From contig JAKZZE010000016.1 in assembly GCA_024220505.1 (NCBI GenBank), positions 558,001 through 622,000 of the forward strand: a stretch of 64,000 bases of DNA. Reading direction: 5' to 3'. The DNA is from Rhizopus arrhizus (lineage: Eukaryota; Mucoromycota; Mucoromycetes; Mucorales; Rhizopodaceae). Of the stretch, positions 24,384-36,053 are shown in pieces (the stretch's first letter is position 1; every line of letters begins with the position of its first letter). Under the pieces are notes generated by a model. The model was not told where the DNA came from. It saw nothing but the letters and a program-made list of their open reading frames with translations, and made no database searches. A program made the translations under genes and the position numbers.

Positions 24384-24807
24384 TTACAAGAAGAAAAGTT
24401 TTTTTTTTTTCTTTTTTTTTTTTTTTCCTTTTGAAATTTAAAACTTTATTACGCCTACGGGAATGCTTATTGGCTAATAAATGCTTGTGATCGCATCATA
24501 CAAATGGATGTACGCACAATAAAAAGAAAAGAAAATGAATTCTCTCGCCAAGTCCTGACCGTAAGTTCTTTTTCTTCTTTGCTAAAACTTGAAAAAAACG
24601 AAGCACTTCTATTTTTGGATAATACAAGAAAGTAGCATAGGTTTGCTCTTTAACCTGATCCTTTTTTTTTCTTTTTTTATTTTGAATAAGAAATGATACG
24701 ATTTGATAAAAAATGTATAAAAAGAAATCCAGTTCTTTTTTTTTAATACATTAGCATTTTAGTACTCATACAAAGAGAGAATGAGTAAAAGTGGGTATGA
24801 AAGTGAT

Positions 24808-27529
24808 CTATGTACTTTGAACAAGGATAGGTCCTGAAGTCCAAGTCTCCCAATCTTTCAAATTATTTTGTTCACCAAACAATTTTAATACGGACAGACG
24901 GATCTTGTAAGTACCATCAGGAACACGGACCGGCTGTGTTTCCCCTGGTTTAGAAGACAAGTAAGTACCAGACCAGACAATCGAGGTATGATGCCTGTCT
25001 CCCGTAAGAAAATGACGGGCAAGATAAAAGGCATCTTCTTGAAGCTTGCCAACCACATCCCCTGTCATGGCATTTAACACTTGGGACTTCAACACAGCCG
25101 TGGGTGTCAGTAACCTGTAATGAATCTGGGGCGCGCTTCTCTGAACGGTACGATTATAAGAGCCCTTCCACTCTAAACCATTATGATCCATGAGCTTGGG
25201 GTAGCCTTGATCAAAGATAGGTAAATCCCGTTGACGGCCCAAGAGACCAAAATAAGGAACGCGCATGTCACGATGCTGCTGCTTTGATTTGAAAAGAATA
25301 GACCCACCATAAAAGAGATGGGTTTGGTTGGTTTTTGGAGGCATGACGGTCACTTTGATCTTGCGAGTTGCGCCAGGAGGTAACTTGAAAGTCTTGAGGG
25401 AGAACCGAAGAGAGGCACTGATCTCTAGATTAGCAGCTGGTTCAAGAGGCGTATTGTTTTCATCATAAGCAGAGAGAGCCAGAGAAGGTTGATGGACAAC
25501 ATCGTACTGAGCTGTTTGCTGACCATGATTGGTGATAGACAAAGTCTGCGTTCGATATCGTGTAGAGGCAGTATCGTTGAAACTGATCTGTGCAGGGGTG
25601 ATATGTGTAGATTGAGTGATGGCATCAAAGACCTGAACCAGACCGGCACCTATACGAATAGGACTGTCTGTATTCAAAGATCCTGTAGCGTTGGAGGGAA
25701 GCGCATAATTCTGAAACTGCTCTTGAATAAACTGAATGCTCTCCTTTTTTTTGCCTTTGGCTGTTAAATACAATGCAAGAGAGCCCGAGATGTAGGGTGT
25801 GGCCATAGACGTGCCACTCTTGACGCCCCAGCTCTTGAGGTATCGTGGCAAGGTAGAGAACACTGTGCCTCCCACGGCAGCAATGTTTGGCTTGAGATCA
25901 AGTTCGGCAGTCGAGCCTACACTTGTAAAAGTGGACGTTTGACCGCCTTCATGAAGAGGATAAGGACGAGGCTCTTTGCTGACACTGACTTGCACTGTAC
26001 CTCGCTTCAATGCATCCACCAAAGTCTGGCCATCCTTGAGACTGATCATGATACTGGGAATCGATGCACCGTAGGTATTGATCGTTTTGAGCTCTTTTTC
26101 TTCTTTTGTGTTCCAAAATATGACACCTATAGCACCGGCATCGGCTGCATTCTTTGCCTTGGTTGAGAATCCACAATTGCCTCTATAGATCAATGCAATT
26201 TTGCCCTTCACTGCTGGCAAAATTTGTTCAGTATCGCAGGCTGAGCTGGTATCCTCTGTGTCTTTTGTAGCCCAAATCAATTCAGCAGTAGGAAAGTCTA
26301 CTTGTGTCCCATCTGACGCATACCGAATTGGATAATCGACCTGACTTGCTGTCAGACTGAGTGATTGCTCGTACTCGTTCTCGATGGAGGCCACCGTATA
26401 GGCTCCCAAGGATGTACCAGGTATACCAACAGAGTAAATGCCTCTTTTGCCATCATTGCCGGCCGCAATCACCACCTGGATACCCTTGGCGACCATCTGT
26501 TCAATCACGGGGTATTCTGCATTGGACGTTTGTGCCCATGCACCTGCAGAACTTAGGCTCAAGTTGATGATATCGGCTCCTTCATCGTACGCCTTCAATA
26601 TCGCTTGAAGAACAACATCAGTTGTGGTGTGTCCGACGCAGCCAAAGACACGATACATCGCAAGTTTGGCTTCTGGTGCTACCCCGGTAAAGTTCTAACA
26701 GAAAAAAGGTTTTAAATTTTTTTTTTTGAAGACCAAGACAGCTTACAGTGGAAGGATCCCATCCAGCAATAATACCAGAGACGTGCGTCCCATGGCCTAT
26801 ATAGAAAATTGAATAAGCAAATAGCAAACAAAGCTTCTATTTTTTATACCTTCAGCACCACTATCAGGTCCACAAGAGTCCATAGGATCTTTATCAGGCA
26901 CAGGTGTTTCGAATCCAGTAAAATCATCACCTACAAAATCGTATCCTTTAATCACCTTAAAATTTGGACCAAAGCCTTGACCTAGTGCAGGGTGCATATA
27001 GTCCACGCCTACCAAAGAAAAATAAAGCCTGTTCAATACAAGAAACGGCTAGAATAGGATATGTATGTGTACCTGAATCGATGACGGCCACAAGTATACC
27101 TTTGCCTTTATTTTTGAGCTTTGAATGAACTTGATCCACTTGGCTCATTTGATGAGGCAATCCAGAAGGTTTTCTTGTCGTTTCTTGAGAAGTTGCCAAT
27201 TTGGGACGAGAGACAATTTTGACAGGATAAATAGATTGAACGTCAGGTCGGTTCAAGATGGATTTCAAGGCATCCTTATGCTCCTTCGTCGCCTTGTGTA
27301 GTAAGTTGACAGAAAGGCCGCGGAAAAGAGCGTGGTCATAGCGATGGTGGACCTGAAAGTCTTTGCTGGTATGCAGAGATTGAGCAAAAAAGCTGGGCTC
27401 GTTATTGAATTGAATAATGTATCGCCCAGGAATAATATCTGAGACTTCTTCATTTTTCAACTTATTATGTTTTGCTAGAACAAGTGTAAAAATAGTCAAG
27501 AACTGGACTAGAATAACGCCTGTTTTCAT
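24808..27529 (-). CDS. Secreted subtilisin-like serine protease (S8) with PA domain
   Basis: Extracellular endoprotease of the subtilase family. The start at 27529 gives a signal peptide (MKTGVILVQFLTIFTLVLA) and an I9-type prodomain (PGRYIIQFNNEPSFF). The triad is visible: Asp in VAVIDSGVDY, His in HGTHVSGIIAG and Ser in SGTSMATP; the oxyanion Asn lies in AAGNDG. A protease-associated insert (GKIALIYRGNCGFSTKAKNA) sits between His and Ser. After the catalytic domain comes a long Fn3-like region (ITNHGQQTAQYDV, KIKVTVMPP), as in minor extracellular proteases and C5a-peptidase-like fungal subtilases. Three introns interrupt the 5' half, and the last exon (616 codons open) carries most of the protein, in total near 850-880 residues. 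All catalytic residues are intact. The role is probably nutritional proteolysis. Confidence 0.9.
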
Positions 27530-28395
27530 TATTAGAGAGTAGAAAAAAGGGATAAAAACTCAAATAGAAAGAGAAAACGTATTTAGATCTGTTTCAAAAT
27601 AATAGGCTTTCTTTCTACCCATACATGGGGTGAGTCTCTGTATTTAGTAATTTGTTAAACCAGGAGTATTATTTTTCTGTGGTAGGACAATTTGTGGGTT
27701 GTGTAATCCACTTTTTTTTTTAAAAAAAGATAGCTTTATTTACATACAGTCTTGAATGGGCATATAGTGTTGTTACACCTTACTGTCTTAGATCAGTTCA
27801 ATTTCAATAAAGAATAAAGAGCTAAATAAATCCCTTTAGGATCAAGGGAAAAGAAAAAAAAAATGCAAGACAGTGTAAAAGAGTGGGCGGAATCAGTGTT
27901 TTGTTTTGCTGATCCAGTAAGGAAACAATTTATTTTGCAAATCATTTTTTATAATTTTTCAAGATTAAGTTTCATTTATAGTGCCTTTCAAAAATGAAAG
28001 AACGAGTAAATGTACTATAAATTCAATTTCTCTTTCAATCTTTCACACCACCGACAGACGCTCTCCTGATAAAACTCATGTTACACATACATAACAAACA
28101 TCAACAGTGGCATGAACTGCCCAAGTTATCCATTTGGAAAAAAAAAAACATAAAAATTCAAACCTGCCTTCTTGTTATCGGCCAGCAATCTCACTTGATC
28201 CAATACTTTGGTTGCCGATAACCCGAACAGGTCATAGCCGATGCATAAGATAACACCTTGGATAGCTGTTTGACAGCAAACTTAGACCCTATTTCCTCCA
28301 TTTGAATCAGACGCTAACGAAAGCATGCGATCCATTGCTTCTACATACACAACAGACTACAGAAGCTTAGCACTGTTGATAATCCTCTTTTGTTT
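27530..28395. other. Subtilase promoter and spacer with a possible decayed exon
   Basis: Region upstream of the protease start. On the minus strand, 28140-28330 holds a short hydrophobic frame (GVILCIGYDLFGLSATKVLD) followed by a GTTTGAA donor-like site. It may be a leftover exon, but no family is recognised. Confidence 0.3.
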
Positions 28396-28612
28396 CTTTT
28401 GAAGTTTTTACAATTATTCTTTGTTTATATTGTATAGTTGACCTCTTGGATCCTTTGCTAGTCAATCCCATGTTCTATCCTGTTTGAACTAGATCACCTT
28501 CATTATTCTATAGATACTTGCGCTAGACTTTCATACAGTCAGCTTCTTGTGAACTAACTTTCAAAACGTTCAATATAATGCTATCCATGAATTGTTTCAT
28601 TGATCTCTTTTT
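28396..28612 (+). repeat. Diverged solo copy of the 258-bp terminal repeat
   Basis: Matches the left terminal repeat of the element at 39863-41821 over about 217 bp with roughly 85% identity. Shared blocks include TTACAATTATTCTTTGTTT, CTTGGATCCTTTGCTAGTCAA and GATACTTGCGCTAGACTTTC. The partner end was not found nearby, so it is a solo end or a deleted element. Confidence 0.85.
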
Positions 28613-30119
28613 GCCTTTTATACCAGAGATCTTTTATTTCCTATTTTTGTGATTGCTCTGGTCCAGACAAGTAGATGCAACAAGTACCACGCACTCAATT
28701 GAACTTCATAAATAAATTAATGCTCTTTCCAATGGTCTTTATACTTTTGCAAGTTATTGCCATTGTAATTACTGACTATGCTAAGTAATATTTGCTGTGT
28801 AAAGCTATTCGATTTGACAAATTTTCTTCATCTGCTATGTCTAACAATGAGGACATAATCTCTAAATGTACGGAATTCCAAACTTAAAGACATGCAATGT
28901 TCGAATATGAAAACAAGGAAATCAAAGGAGACCTTTGAAGATCGACGCCTACCATGAGGTTACCAGAGTATGCCCAATACGAAAGTCATTAAAGGATAAA
29001 GCTCAATATAGCCAAAGGGACGTACCAGGTGAGAAGAATGCTCCAAGAAAGGTCGTGATAAGGGTTATCTAGAATAATAAGAATGCAATGAGTGTTAAGG
29101 GTGTGTATCATAAAAATAAGAAGTAGGTTATATACAAACGTAAATATATCACAGTGTCAGAGCCAATGCCTAATCTTTTCTCGATTAGCTCATACAAGTA
29201 TATAAAAAATATTTTATGGGTTTCTATTTATTATGACATGTATCTCACTAGTGTAGTGAAAAAGAAACAAAATTGTAGAAGCTCATTAATGTTATTATTG
29301 TATAATTTTCACTAATTCCAATCGTTAAAGTCTAAGCACGCGTTATCTATTTTAAGAATACTATAAATATTTTTGGAAAAGCGAAATTAATCTTTGATCT
29401 CTGTGACAGAAGTTTTTTTTTTTTTTGCTTCCAATATTGTGGTAAACTTTAATTTTACGTTGCACTATATTTCTTGCATGGATCATTCGTGAGAATAGTG
29501 TAAATAAATTATTTAGTGTGAACACAAATTGTAAGCATTTAAAACAGTGTACAAGAAATGGCTCTAATTGTTTAGAGGCAATATGTCCTTTTAGATCAAA
29601 TACAAAGCTTGCAATTGTTTAAGAATAAGTAATTTCATTGGGTATGAATAAAAGCTCATTTATAAAAAAAAGACTTTGGGTTATCCTTAATGCATTATTT
29701 GCGTGTTTCAATTTTATTATTGCATTGAGTGTAACCAGTTGTTTACTAAAAGTAAGTGAAACACATGTGTTTAAAATTCAAGATTTTAAAAAATGAAATT
29801 TAAGATTTTTGACCAGTCAATCAAAATCTTCTCAATGTGTTCAATCTTTAGCCTGCCAATCAAGAAAAAACTAGTGTAATTAAAAAAGTTCATGAAATCA
29901 TTCAAAGTAGAGGTATTGAGGGGAGAGTATTTATAAAGTTTAAAAAGGAAATTGTGATGTAATATAAAACGCGTATTCGTCACTACTACTATTACATTTC
30001 TTAGCATCACATTTGCTGCGAAGTTCGCAACATTTTTAAATTTGTATACGTAATGCGCTTATACAATCCCTTGCTATTAGCTTTTTTATTTATTTATTTA
30101 TAACTGGAGTAAATAATCA
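28613..30119. other. Spacer with possible minus-strand exon fragments
   Basis: Mostly AT-rich. At 28985-29070 (minus) an exon-like stretch flanked by ATTCTAG and a GTACG donor reads TLITTFLGAFFSPG; the next segment reads VDLQRSPLISLFSYSN. It is not recognised and may belong with the fragment at 28.15-28.33 kb, from which the terminal-repeat copy separates it. Confidence 0.3.
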
Positions 30120-30301
30120 TCGTAGATGGTTGTTGTGCTTACATTGAAACGTTACAAGATGCAAGTGGCAGTCATGCGCTTATACATCCCTTTGCCATTT
30201 GTACAGGTTTTTCATTTATTACCACAGCTACCATTATTTTTGGGATGGGATTAGTCTCCATCTTCTCGTGGTTCATCCCGTTATTAACTGAGAGAGACTA
30301 A
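30120..30301 (+). other. Possible terminal exon of a membrane protein
   Basis: An open frame without ATG, entered from an acceptor-like CATCGTAG, reads DGCCAYIETLQDASG, then a hydrophobic HPFAICTGFSFITTATIIFG and SIFSWFIPLLTERD before TAA. AATAAA follows within 10 bases. The 5' part is not resolved: upstream, 30053-30080 partly repeats 30175-30204 (ATGCGCTTATACA...CCC). No family is recognised. Confidence 0.3.
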
Positions 30302-30399
30302 TTTTAAATAAAAGAATGAATTTATATAATTGAACTCCCCCCTTTTTTTATCTGATTCCAAGAAGATTTTCATAGACTTTTTGCAACTCATAGGTGCGC

Positions 30400-30425
30400 T
30401 TTTTTTTTTTTTTTTTTTTTTTTTT
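30400..30425. repeat. Homopolymer T run (26)
   Basis: Twenty-six T directly downstream of the possible membrane-protein exon; simple repeat. Confidence 0.85.
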
Positions 30426-30689
30426 GACAGATATCAAAGGCAAAAGCAGAGATGATGGTGCAGACGTTGAGAATCAATTTGCGGGTTCGTAGATAGGACT
30501 GGAATGGAAGCTGTCATCATTTTGACTTTAGTCAAAGTAATGAAAACAGTTTAAAGAAATCAATAAAAAAGAGGCAAATATATCGTCTTTCTAGCGCTTG
30601 CAGAAGAAAATGAGATGATGGTGGTATTGTTTATCGGTTTAGCATCCGTTTTTCCCTACGAAAGAGACTACAATTTTAGAACATCTTGA

Positions 30690-31440
30690 CATTATGTATT
30701 GCAGTCCTGAGGAATTAAAATGACTGCAAGGCCTCCATAAGAAGATTAAGTGCTACTTAAATACTAACTATAAAGAGTCGAAATATTCAAACGTGATCTT
30801 TGAAGGTCTCCTTCAAAATGTTGACCCTTAATCACAGGTAACTTTGATACAAATGATGATCCAGTCAATTATACTCAAAATTCCAGGATCAACCAAATAT
30901 ATACGATGGTTACATTTCTATTATTATACAGTAAGAAGACGCATAGATTACTTCAGATTTATATACAACTCAATTAAAATGAAAAATATTTGGATAACAA
31001 TTATTTCAAATACTTTAAAAGGTTTGATAAATACCGCCTACCATTTGCAATATATTTGCTAACTATTGAACCAGTATCACTGAACTTTCTCCAAAAGCTC
31101 CTGTTTATGGTGCACTAGTAGGCTTATTGGATGTATCATGCCACGATATCGTTGAAAAGTTAATGACAGAACTCCATCAATCTTTGGAAGAAGCTTCATC
31201 TCAACCCAACTTTTTCAAAGTAAAGCAAATACTGAGAGATTCTATGGCGAACTTGTTAATGCAAATCTGATTTTACCAGTAAATTATTGCTGTCTTCTTA
31301 ACGATTTAATAGCACCTTTGAATCAATTTAATCAACCTCTTCAGTGTTTGGATTGTATTGTTTATATCATCTCGGCTGCACTTCTTTATGGGAAGAAAGG
31401 GAAGTTTATTATTTATTACAAAAAGGAAAATAAAGCGTGA
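30690..31440 (+). pseudogene. Fragment of nuclear cap-binding protein CBP80 (NCBP1), MIF4G region
   Basis: Broken copy of the N-terminal MIF4G region of the large cap-binding subunit, which in intact form binds capped nuclear RNA with CBP20. Visible pieces in order are LQGLHKKIKCYLNTNYKESK (about 30726), then after roughly 260 bp ELSPKAPVYGALVGLLD (31083 on), QILR, and, in a shifted frame, FYGELVNANLILPV and CIVYIISAALLYGKK. They match the family pattern: helix before a TIYTTLVGLLN-like motif, then RFLSDLVN-like, then a VYAFLSSLPWVGKEL-like block. A stop follows the first piece, a frameshift lies near 31240, and the frame ends at 31440 where a full protein would continue for several hundred residues. 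MET2 ends 95 bp away in the opposite orientation. Confidence 0.55.
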
Positions 31441-31534
31441 CTCAGAGAGCATCTGTCACATTATTCGACTTCGTTTCGCCAACACTAGGATTTCAAACGC
31501 AAAACACTGTATATACATTTTTATTATTATTAGT

Positions 31535-32979
31535 CTACCATTGTGTAATATCCACTTCCGCTTCGCCAAACAAACTATTCTTTGTAGCCTTCACCGTCTC
31601 AATCTCCGCTTCATGTTCACTAATTGTATTGTTTTCATAGATCTCTGGTAAGACACGTTTTATAAAATTCAAGATGTGTCGATTGATTTGATCGAATTCG
31701 AGCAAGAACCCATCATGTCCATCTGGAGAATCAATAACAACCATTTCTGTATCTGCCATTCCTTCAGCCAATTCATATTGCTCAGAGATGGTAAACAAAC
31801 CGTCCGATTCAATACCAATCACCAAAGCAGGTTGTGAGATAGCTGCTAACAAATCTTCATAATCCTCTTCTTTTCCCCTCGAAATATCGTGAGAATCCAT
31901 TTTACGGGTCAAGGCAATGTAACAATTGGCATCAAATCTGTTGACAAATTTAGTGCCTTGGTATCGCAAGTAAGATTGGGCCGAAAAGACCACAGGTGTA
32001 GGCATAGGTGGATCGTTGATCGTCACATGGGCCTGTGCCTCATCGCGAGCAGTAGTGCGGTAGCCGTCATTGTGGATCAAACGATTGGCTTCCCCTGGAG
32101 AGCTAGGTCGTCTTTGGGGTGTTTTGAGATCCGATGCTTTTCGTCCAAATCGGGATTCAAATGAGTTGCGTGAGCGATAGGTTAATAATGCAGACATACG
32201 AGCGGCAGATAATCCAACGACAGGTGGATTGCTATCCGTATAATATCCTTCTCCTATAAAATATATTAGTATTTGTTTTATAAAAACAAATATAAGCTTA
32301 CCATAGCTAGGATCACTGTAAATAGATTGTCTTTGGGCTTCACCCCAACTGATTCCCCAAGCAGAATGACGGCCGGATGTTGCAATAGGTACAATAGAAC
32401 GTACATAGTCTTTTCCCATTTGAGCCCATTCAAGTACTTGCATACCACCCATCGATCCTCCAATACAGATAGCCACTTGCTTCACACCAAGATCATCCAA
32501 AATCAAACGATGTAATTGAACATCATCTCGGATGCTTACCAATGGGAACTCAGGGCCATAGATATTCCCTGTCTCTGGATTAATAGTCAGTGGAGAGGCT
32601 GAACCATAAGGCGAACCCAACACATTACAGCAAATAACAAAAAACTTTGTAGGATCAAAAGCTCTTCTTGGTCCCATCAATGGTCCCCACCTATTCAAAA
32701 TATAAATATCCTACTTTTATGATCACCCTATCCTTACCAATCTTCTACATCAGCACTACCAGTCAAAGCATGACAGATAATCATACAATTGTCTTTAGCT
32801 TCATTTAGTTTTCCCCATGATTTCCAAGCAACAGGTACATTGGTTAATTTGACACCGGATTCTAAAGTATATTGTGGTATAATTGTTATATTTTGATCAG
32901 AAATCAATTTGACTAGCTTATTTTTAGCTAATTCAGGTGGTATTTGTTTTAGTGTTTGAAATGTTGTATATTTTCCCAT
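31535..32979 (-). CDS. met2: Homoserine O-acetyltransferase (MET2)
   Basis: Alpha/beta-hydrolase-fold enzyme that moves an acetyl group from acetyl-CoA to homoserine, feeding methionine/cysteine synthesis by O-acetylhomoserine. The start at 32979 gives MGKYTTFQTL. Three exons join through ALTGSADVEDW|WGPLMGP and a second intron after DPSYG. The family blocks are clear: NVPVAWKSWGKLN, CNVLGSPYGSASPLT, the nucleophile elbow IGGSMGGMQVLEW, TSGRHSAWGISWGEAQRQ and the charge relay Asp/His in GIESDGLF and PDGHDGFLLEF. The extra middle segment (RFGRKASDLK...GEANRL) is a usual fungal insert. Length is about 470-480 residues. Fungal serine O-acetyltransferases of the same fold are the main alternative. 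A cysteine synthase lies 27 kb away in the window. Confidence 0.92.
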
Positions 32980-34199
32980 TATCAAGAGAAAGAGAAGATG
33001 CAAGAAAAAACAAAAAAAAAAGTGAAAATATATGCGTATTTTGTAATCTCTGATGCTTTGATTCAATTAACCCAATCAAATGCTTTATTGATGACACAAG
33101 ATGGCAATCAACATAAAAGTCGGAGTTTGTTGAATCAGCAAAAAGGTCTGTTCGCTCTGAATCCCTTTAAATAACCATATATGCATGTGACGTACCGACG
33201 GGGTTTAATTCTTAGTAGGCATCTCTTAATAACAAAAGTACAATTAACTATTAAATTGATATAACTTGTATAAAACTTGTATATTGTTTATTTAAGTTAT
33301 AAATGTTGACATGTAAATATATATTTTATGAATATTCTAGTAACTTTGCTAAGACACTTCCTAGAGGATTCTTTTATTAATCATAGTACCTGAGGATGAA
33401 CCAATCAGATATGATGTATCGTACTAAACCCTCACAATACAGCAGTCACCGTTTTCCAATAACTTATAAAGACTTTATGGAAGCCTTTTTTGTTACTCTC
33501 CTTTTTTTTAGTAGTTGCTTCATTTGATTCAAATGATTCACTTGAAGGCAAGCCTTCTGATACTGATACATTGGTTGCTTCTTTATCGTTTTTGTTTTAC
33601 CGTGCTGAGATATGAAGTATCGCGTCTAATTCGTCAACAAATAAACGTTCAATGCCCTTTTGGACATATGGGAAACAGCAGGAGCATTTCTCTTGTTAAC
33701 ATGTGTCTGACTTTTGATCCAATTGACATGATGAATAGCAATATTGGAATATTAAGTGTCAAATTTCATTTCATCTGCAATCTGGGATACTGGTTAAAGG
33801 TTCATTAGCATATTCAAGAGCGCTTCTTTGAGCAAAAATGTATTGCAAAATTTTGATAGATGAAGAGGATGACATTTTAAATATTGTTGTCAGTAAGATA
33901 ATTGATAAATCAAAAACATGCATCGAGGTGTGACCGCTGCAATCGATGGTTGTTTAAGAAAATTCCATGAAATACCCTTCCAAACAAATTGTATCCCAAG
34001 ATTATGCTGCTGATTGATGAATATTCCATGATAAGTTCGAAGCTTCTTGAATCGATCGATGATGCTTTAGTAAAAACAACACAAAGGGCTACAATCATGG
34101 GTGGTATCAAGACCTTTTTTTGATGATGTCGCTCAGCTGCTTCCCATTCAAAAAAAAAGAAGGCAAAGTTTAAGAGTCTGAAATATTCAATGCTGTTCC
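32980..34199. other. MET2 promoter and spacer
   Basis: The first few hundred bases must carry the MET2 promoter; no motif could be assigned. A 97-codon plus-strand frame (33515-33808) looks like decayed coding DNA (SFLFYRAEI in another frame) but no family is recognised. Confidence 0.35.
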
Positions 34200-35200
34200 T
34201 TGTTATAGTTTCCACAACCCAGTCCGTCAGCAAGATGACCGCTTCATTGATATTTTCAATAAGATGCATAAGTATGAGTTTGATGAATCTGTGGTCTCAT
34301 TTATAAACGAAAGAAGTGTTAGCAAATCTCAACTTTCTCTTTCCTGCTTCTGGCTTTATCCATCAAGACAAAGGGTTGCAATAGCTAACGAAAAGAACTG
34401 CGCAGAGTTTCCTGGTGAAATCCAAGAATTTCAGACATATGACATCTTCTTCTTTGTCTTCTCCTTCACTTTCGCTACTGCCACTACTGCTGTCGTTGGT
34501 TTCTTTTTCTTGTTCTTCCACATCATCATCTCAAACGATACCTGTAATGTAATTGCTAACATTGACAACTTCACTTTTTTCATTTTGATAAAGAAACGAA
34601 TCCATAGACTTCTTCTCAGCCACAAACTCCACCCTGATATCCTTGTTCATATCTTATAAAGAACAGTGTAATTTTTCAAGGAAGATGTTTATGTAGATTG
34701 CCTTTTAAAATTCTAGTGTAGCTTATCAATAACCGTAAAATCCCATTGACCAACTTTGGTATTTCAGACTCAAGCTCTTTTGCCTTGCTTGGGAATTTCA
34801 TGGAATAACTGATTGCTGTCACGTATAATTTTTTGTCAGCGAGGTAGACTTCCCAGAGATGTGCCTCAAAACCCATGATTAGCAAGTATGGCATAGAAAA
34901 CTTAATATTTTTTTTTGTTCTTTTTAAAAAATATTATTAAGAATACCCTTAGAAGCAATAAACACGTTTCTCTTGTCTTTATAATATTTGGATGGTTCGA
35001 TATGACGGGAGAATTCGCCAGAGCCAGATTCATGAAATTTTGATTTGCTAGATTTAGTGGGTGAAATGGTAATAATCCGGAGGTCCAGCTTCATGTCAAT
35101 ACCAGCCTTCTTTATAGCTGCAGAGTGTGTCTCTCTCCTATGACATTATGCATAAACGAATGTTAACATTGCAAAGGAAATAGATTTAACTTTGATCAGC
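34200..35200 (-). pseudogene. Decayed ORF of unknown, probably mobile-element-linked family
   Basis: On the minus strand from about 35150 down to 34430 a coding-like series survives in changing frames: GIDMKLDLRIITISPTKSSK, SGEFSRHIEPSKYYKDKRN, MGFEAHLWEVYLADKKLYV and SYSMKFPSKAKELESEIPKL. Further on come VEFVAEKKSMDSFLYQNEKS and an acidic serine-rich SSSGSSESEGEDKEED. Stops and frameshifts separate the pieces. The style resembles dispersed multi-copy ORFs of Mucorales genomes, often tied to transposons, but the family cannot be named. Confidence 0.4.
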
Positions 35201-36053
35201 GTACCACTGGAGGATTATACCTGATTGCTTAAAAATTAGTTCCAAAACAGACGACCAAAACTTCACCACATAACTGGCCTCAAAATAAGTTTTAATGGCA
35301 TGCTCTGAGAAAAGTTAATGTTCTTCTATATGCTTTTTCAAACTATGTTATGTTTAATACTCGCTTATAAATCCCAAGGAAAGAAAATAAATTGATTCAC
35401 TTGCACAAAGACCACTACTTCTCTTGCTTTTGCTTGGTAAGCAGTATGTGTTCTCTGTCTTTTTATAGCTTTGATTATTGCCTTGATATTTTTTACATTA
35501 TAATACATATTCTAAACGTGTAGTTATTATTACATAATGTTTAGACATTTTCTAATACACAATTATAAAAGCTTTAGTAGCAACTTAAGTTTGTCTATGG
35601 CAACTTCACTGGTGATATATTTTTGAAGAACATCAATTTTGGCCTTAGAAAGTAGTAGCAAGGGCCACTAGGCAAATAATCAAAATTCACAAAGAAAACA
35701 GTCGTTTGCCGTTATCAAACTTGGTACAGATTACAAAACAAGAATAATAACAAAAAAGGAGATTGATAAATGAATTCAAATGAGCCTCTCCTTATACTTT
35801 TGAGGTAGGTCACACAAAAGCATGTCAAAACTCATGTGGCTTCATTGCCTTAAGGGGAGAGACAGATGGTTTATGCTCACACACGTTTGATCATTTTTTA
35901 TAAATAGAAAATAACCCGGAGTTGTTCCTAACTTGGAAACTTCATTTTATGTGGCAAAAGTGTAGTGTGGAAGGCAAAAAAAATCAAGGAGAGGCATCAT
36001 TGAATGTTGTATATAAAACGCAGTAAAGTTTTTATTGCTTTTGATAACACAAA
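35201..36053. other. Spacer upstream of the kinase gene
   Basis: AT-rich, with no supported gene. It must contain the kinase promoter near its right end. Confidence 0.4.
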
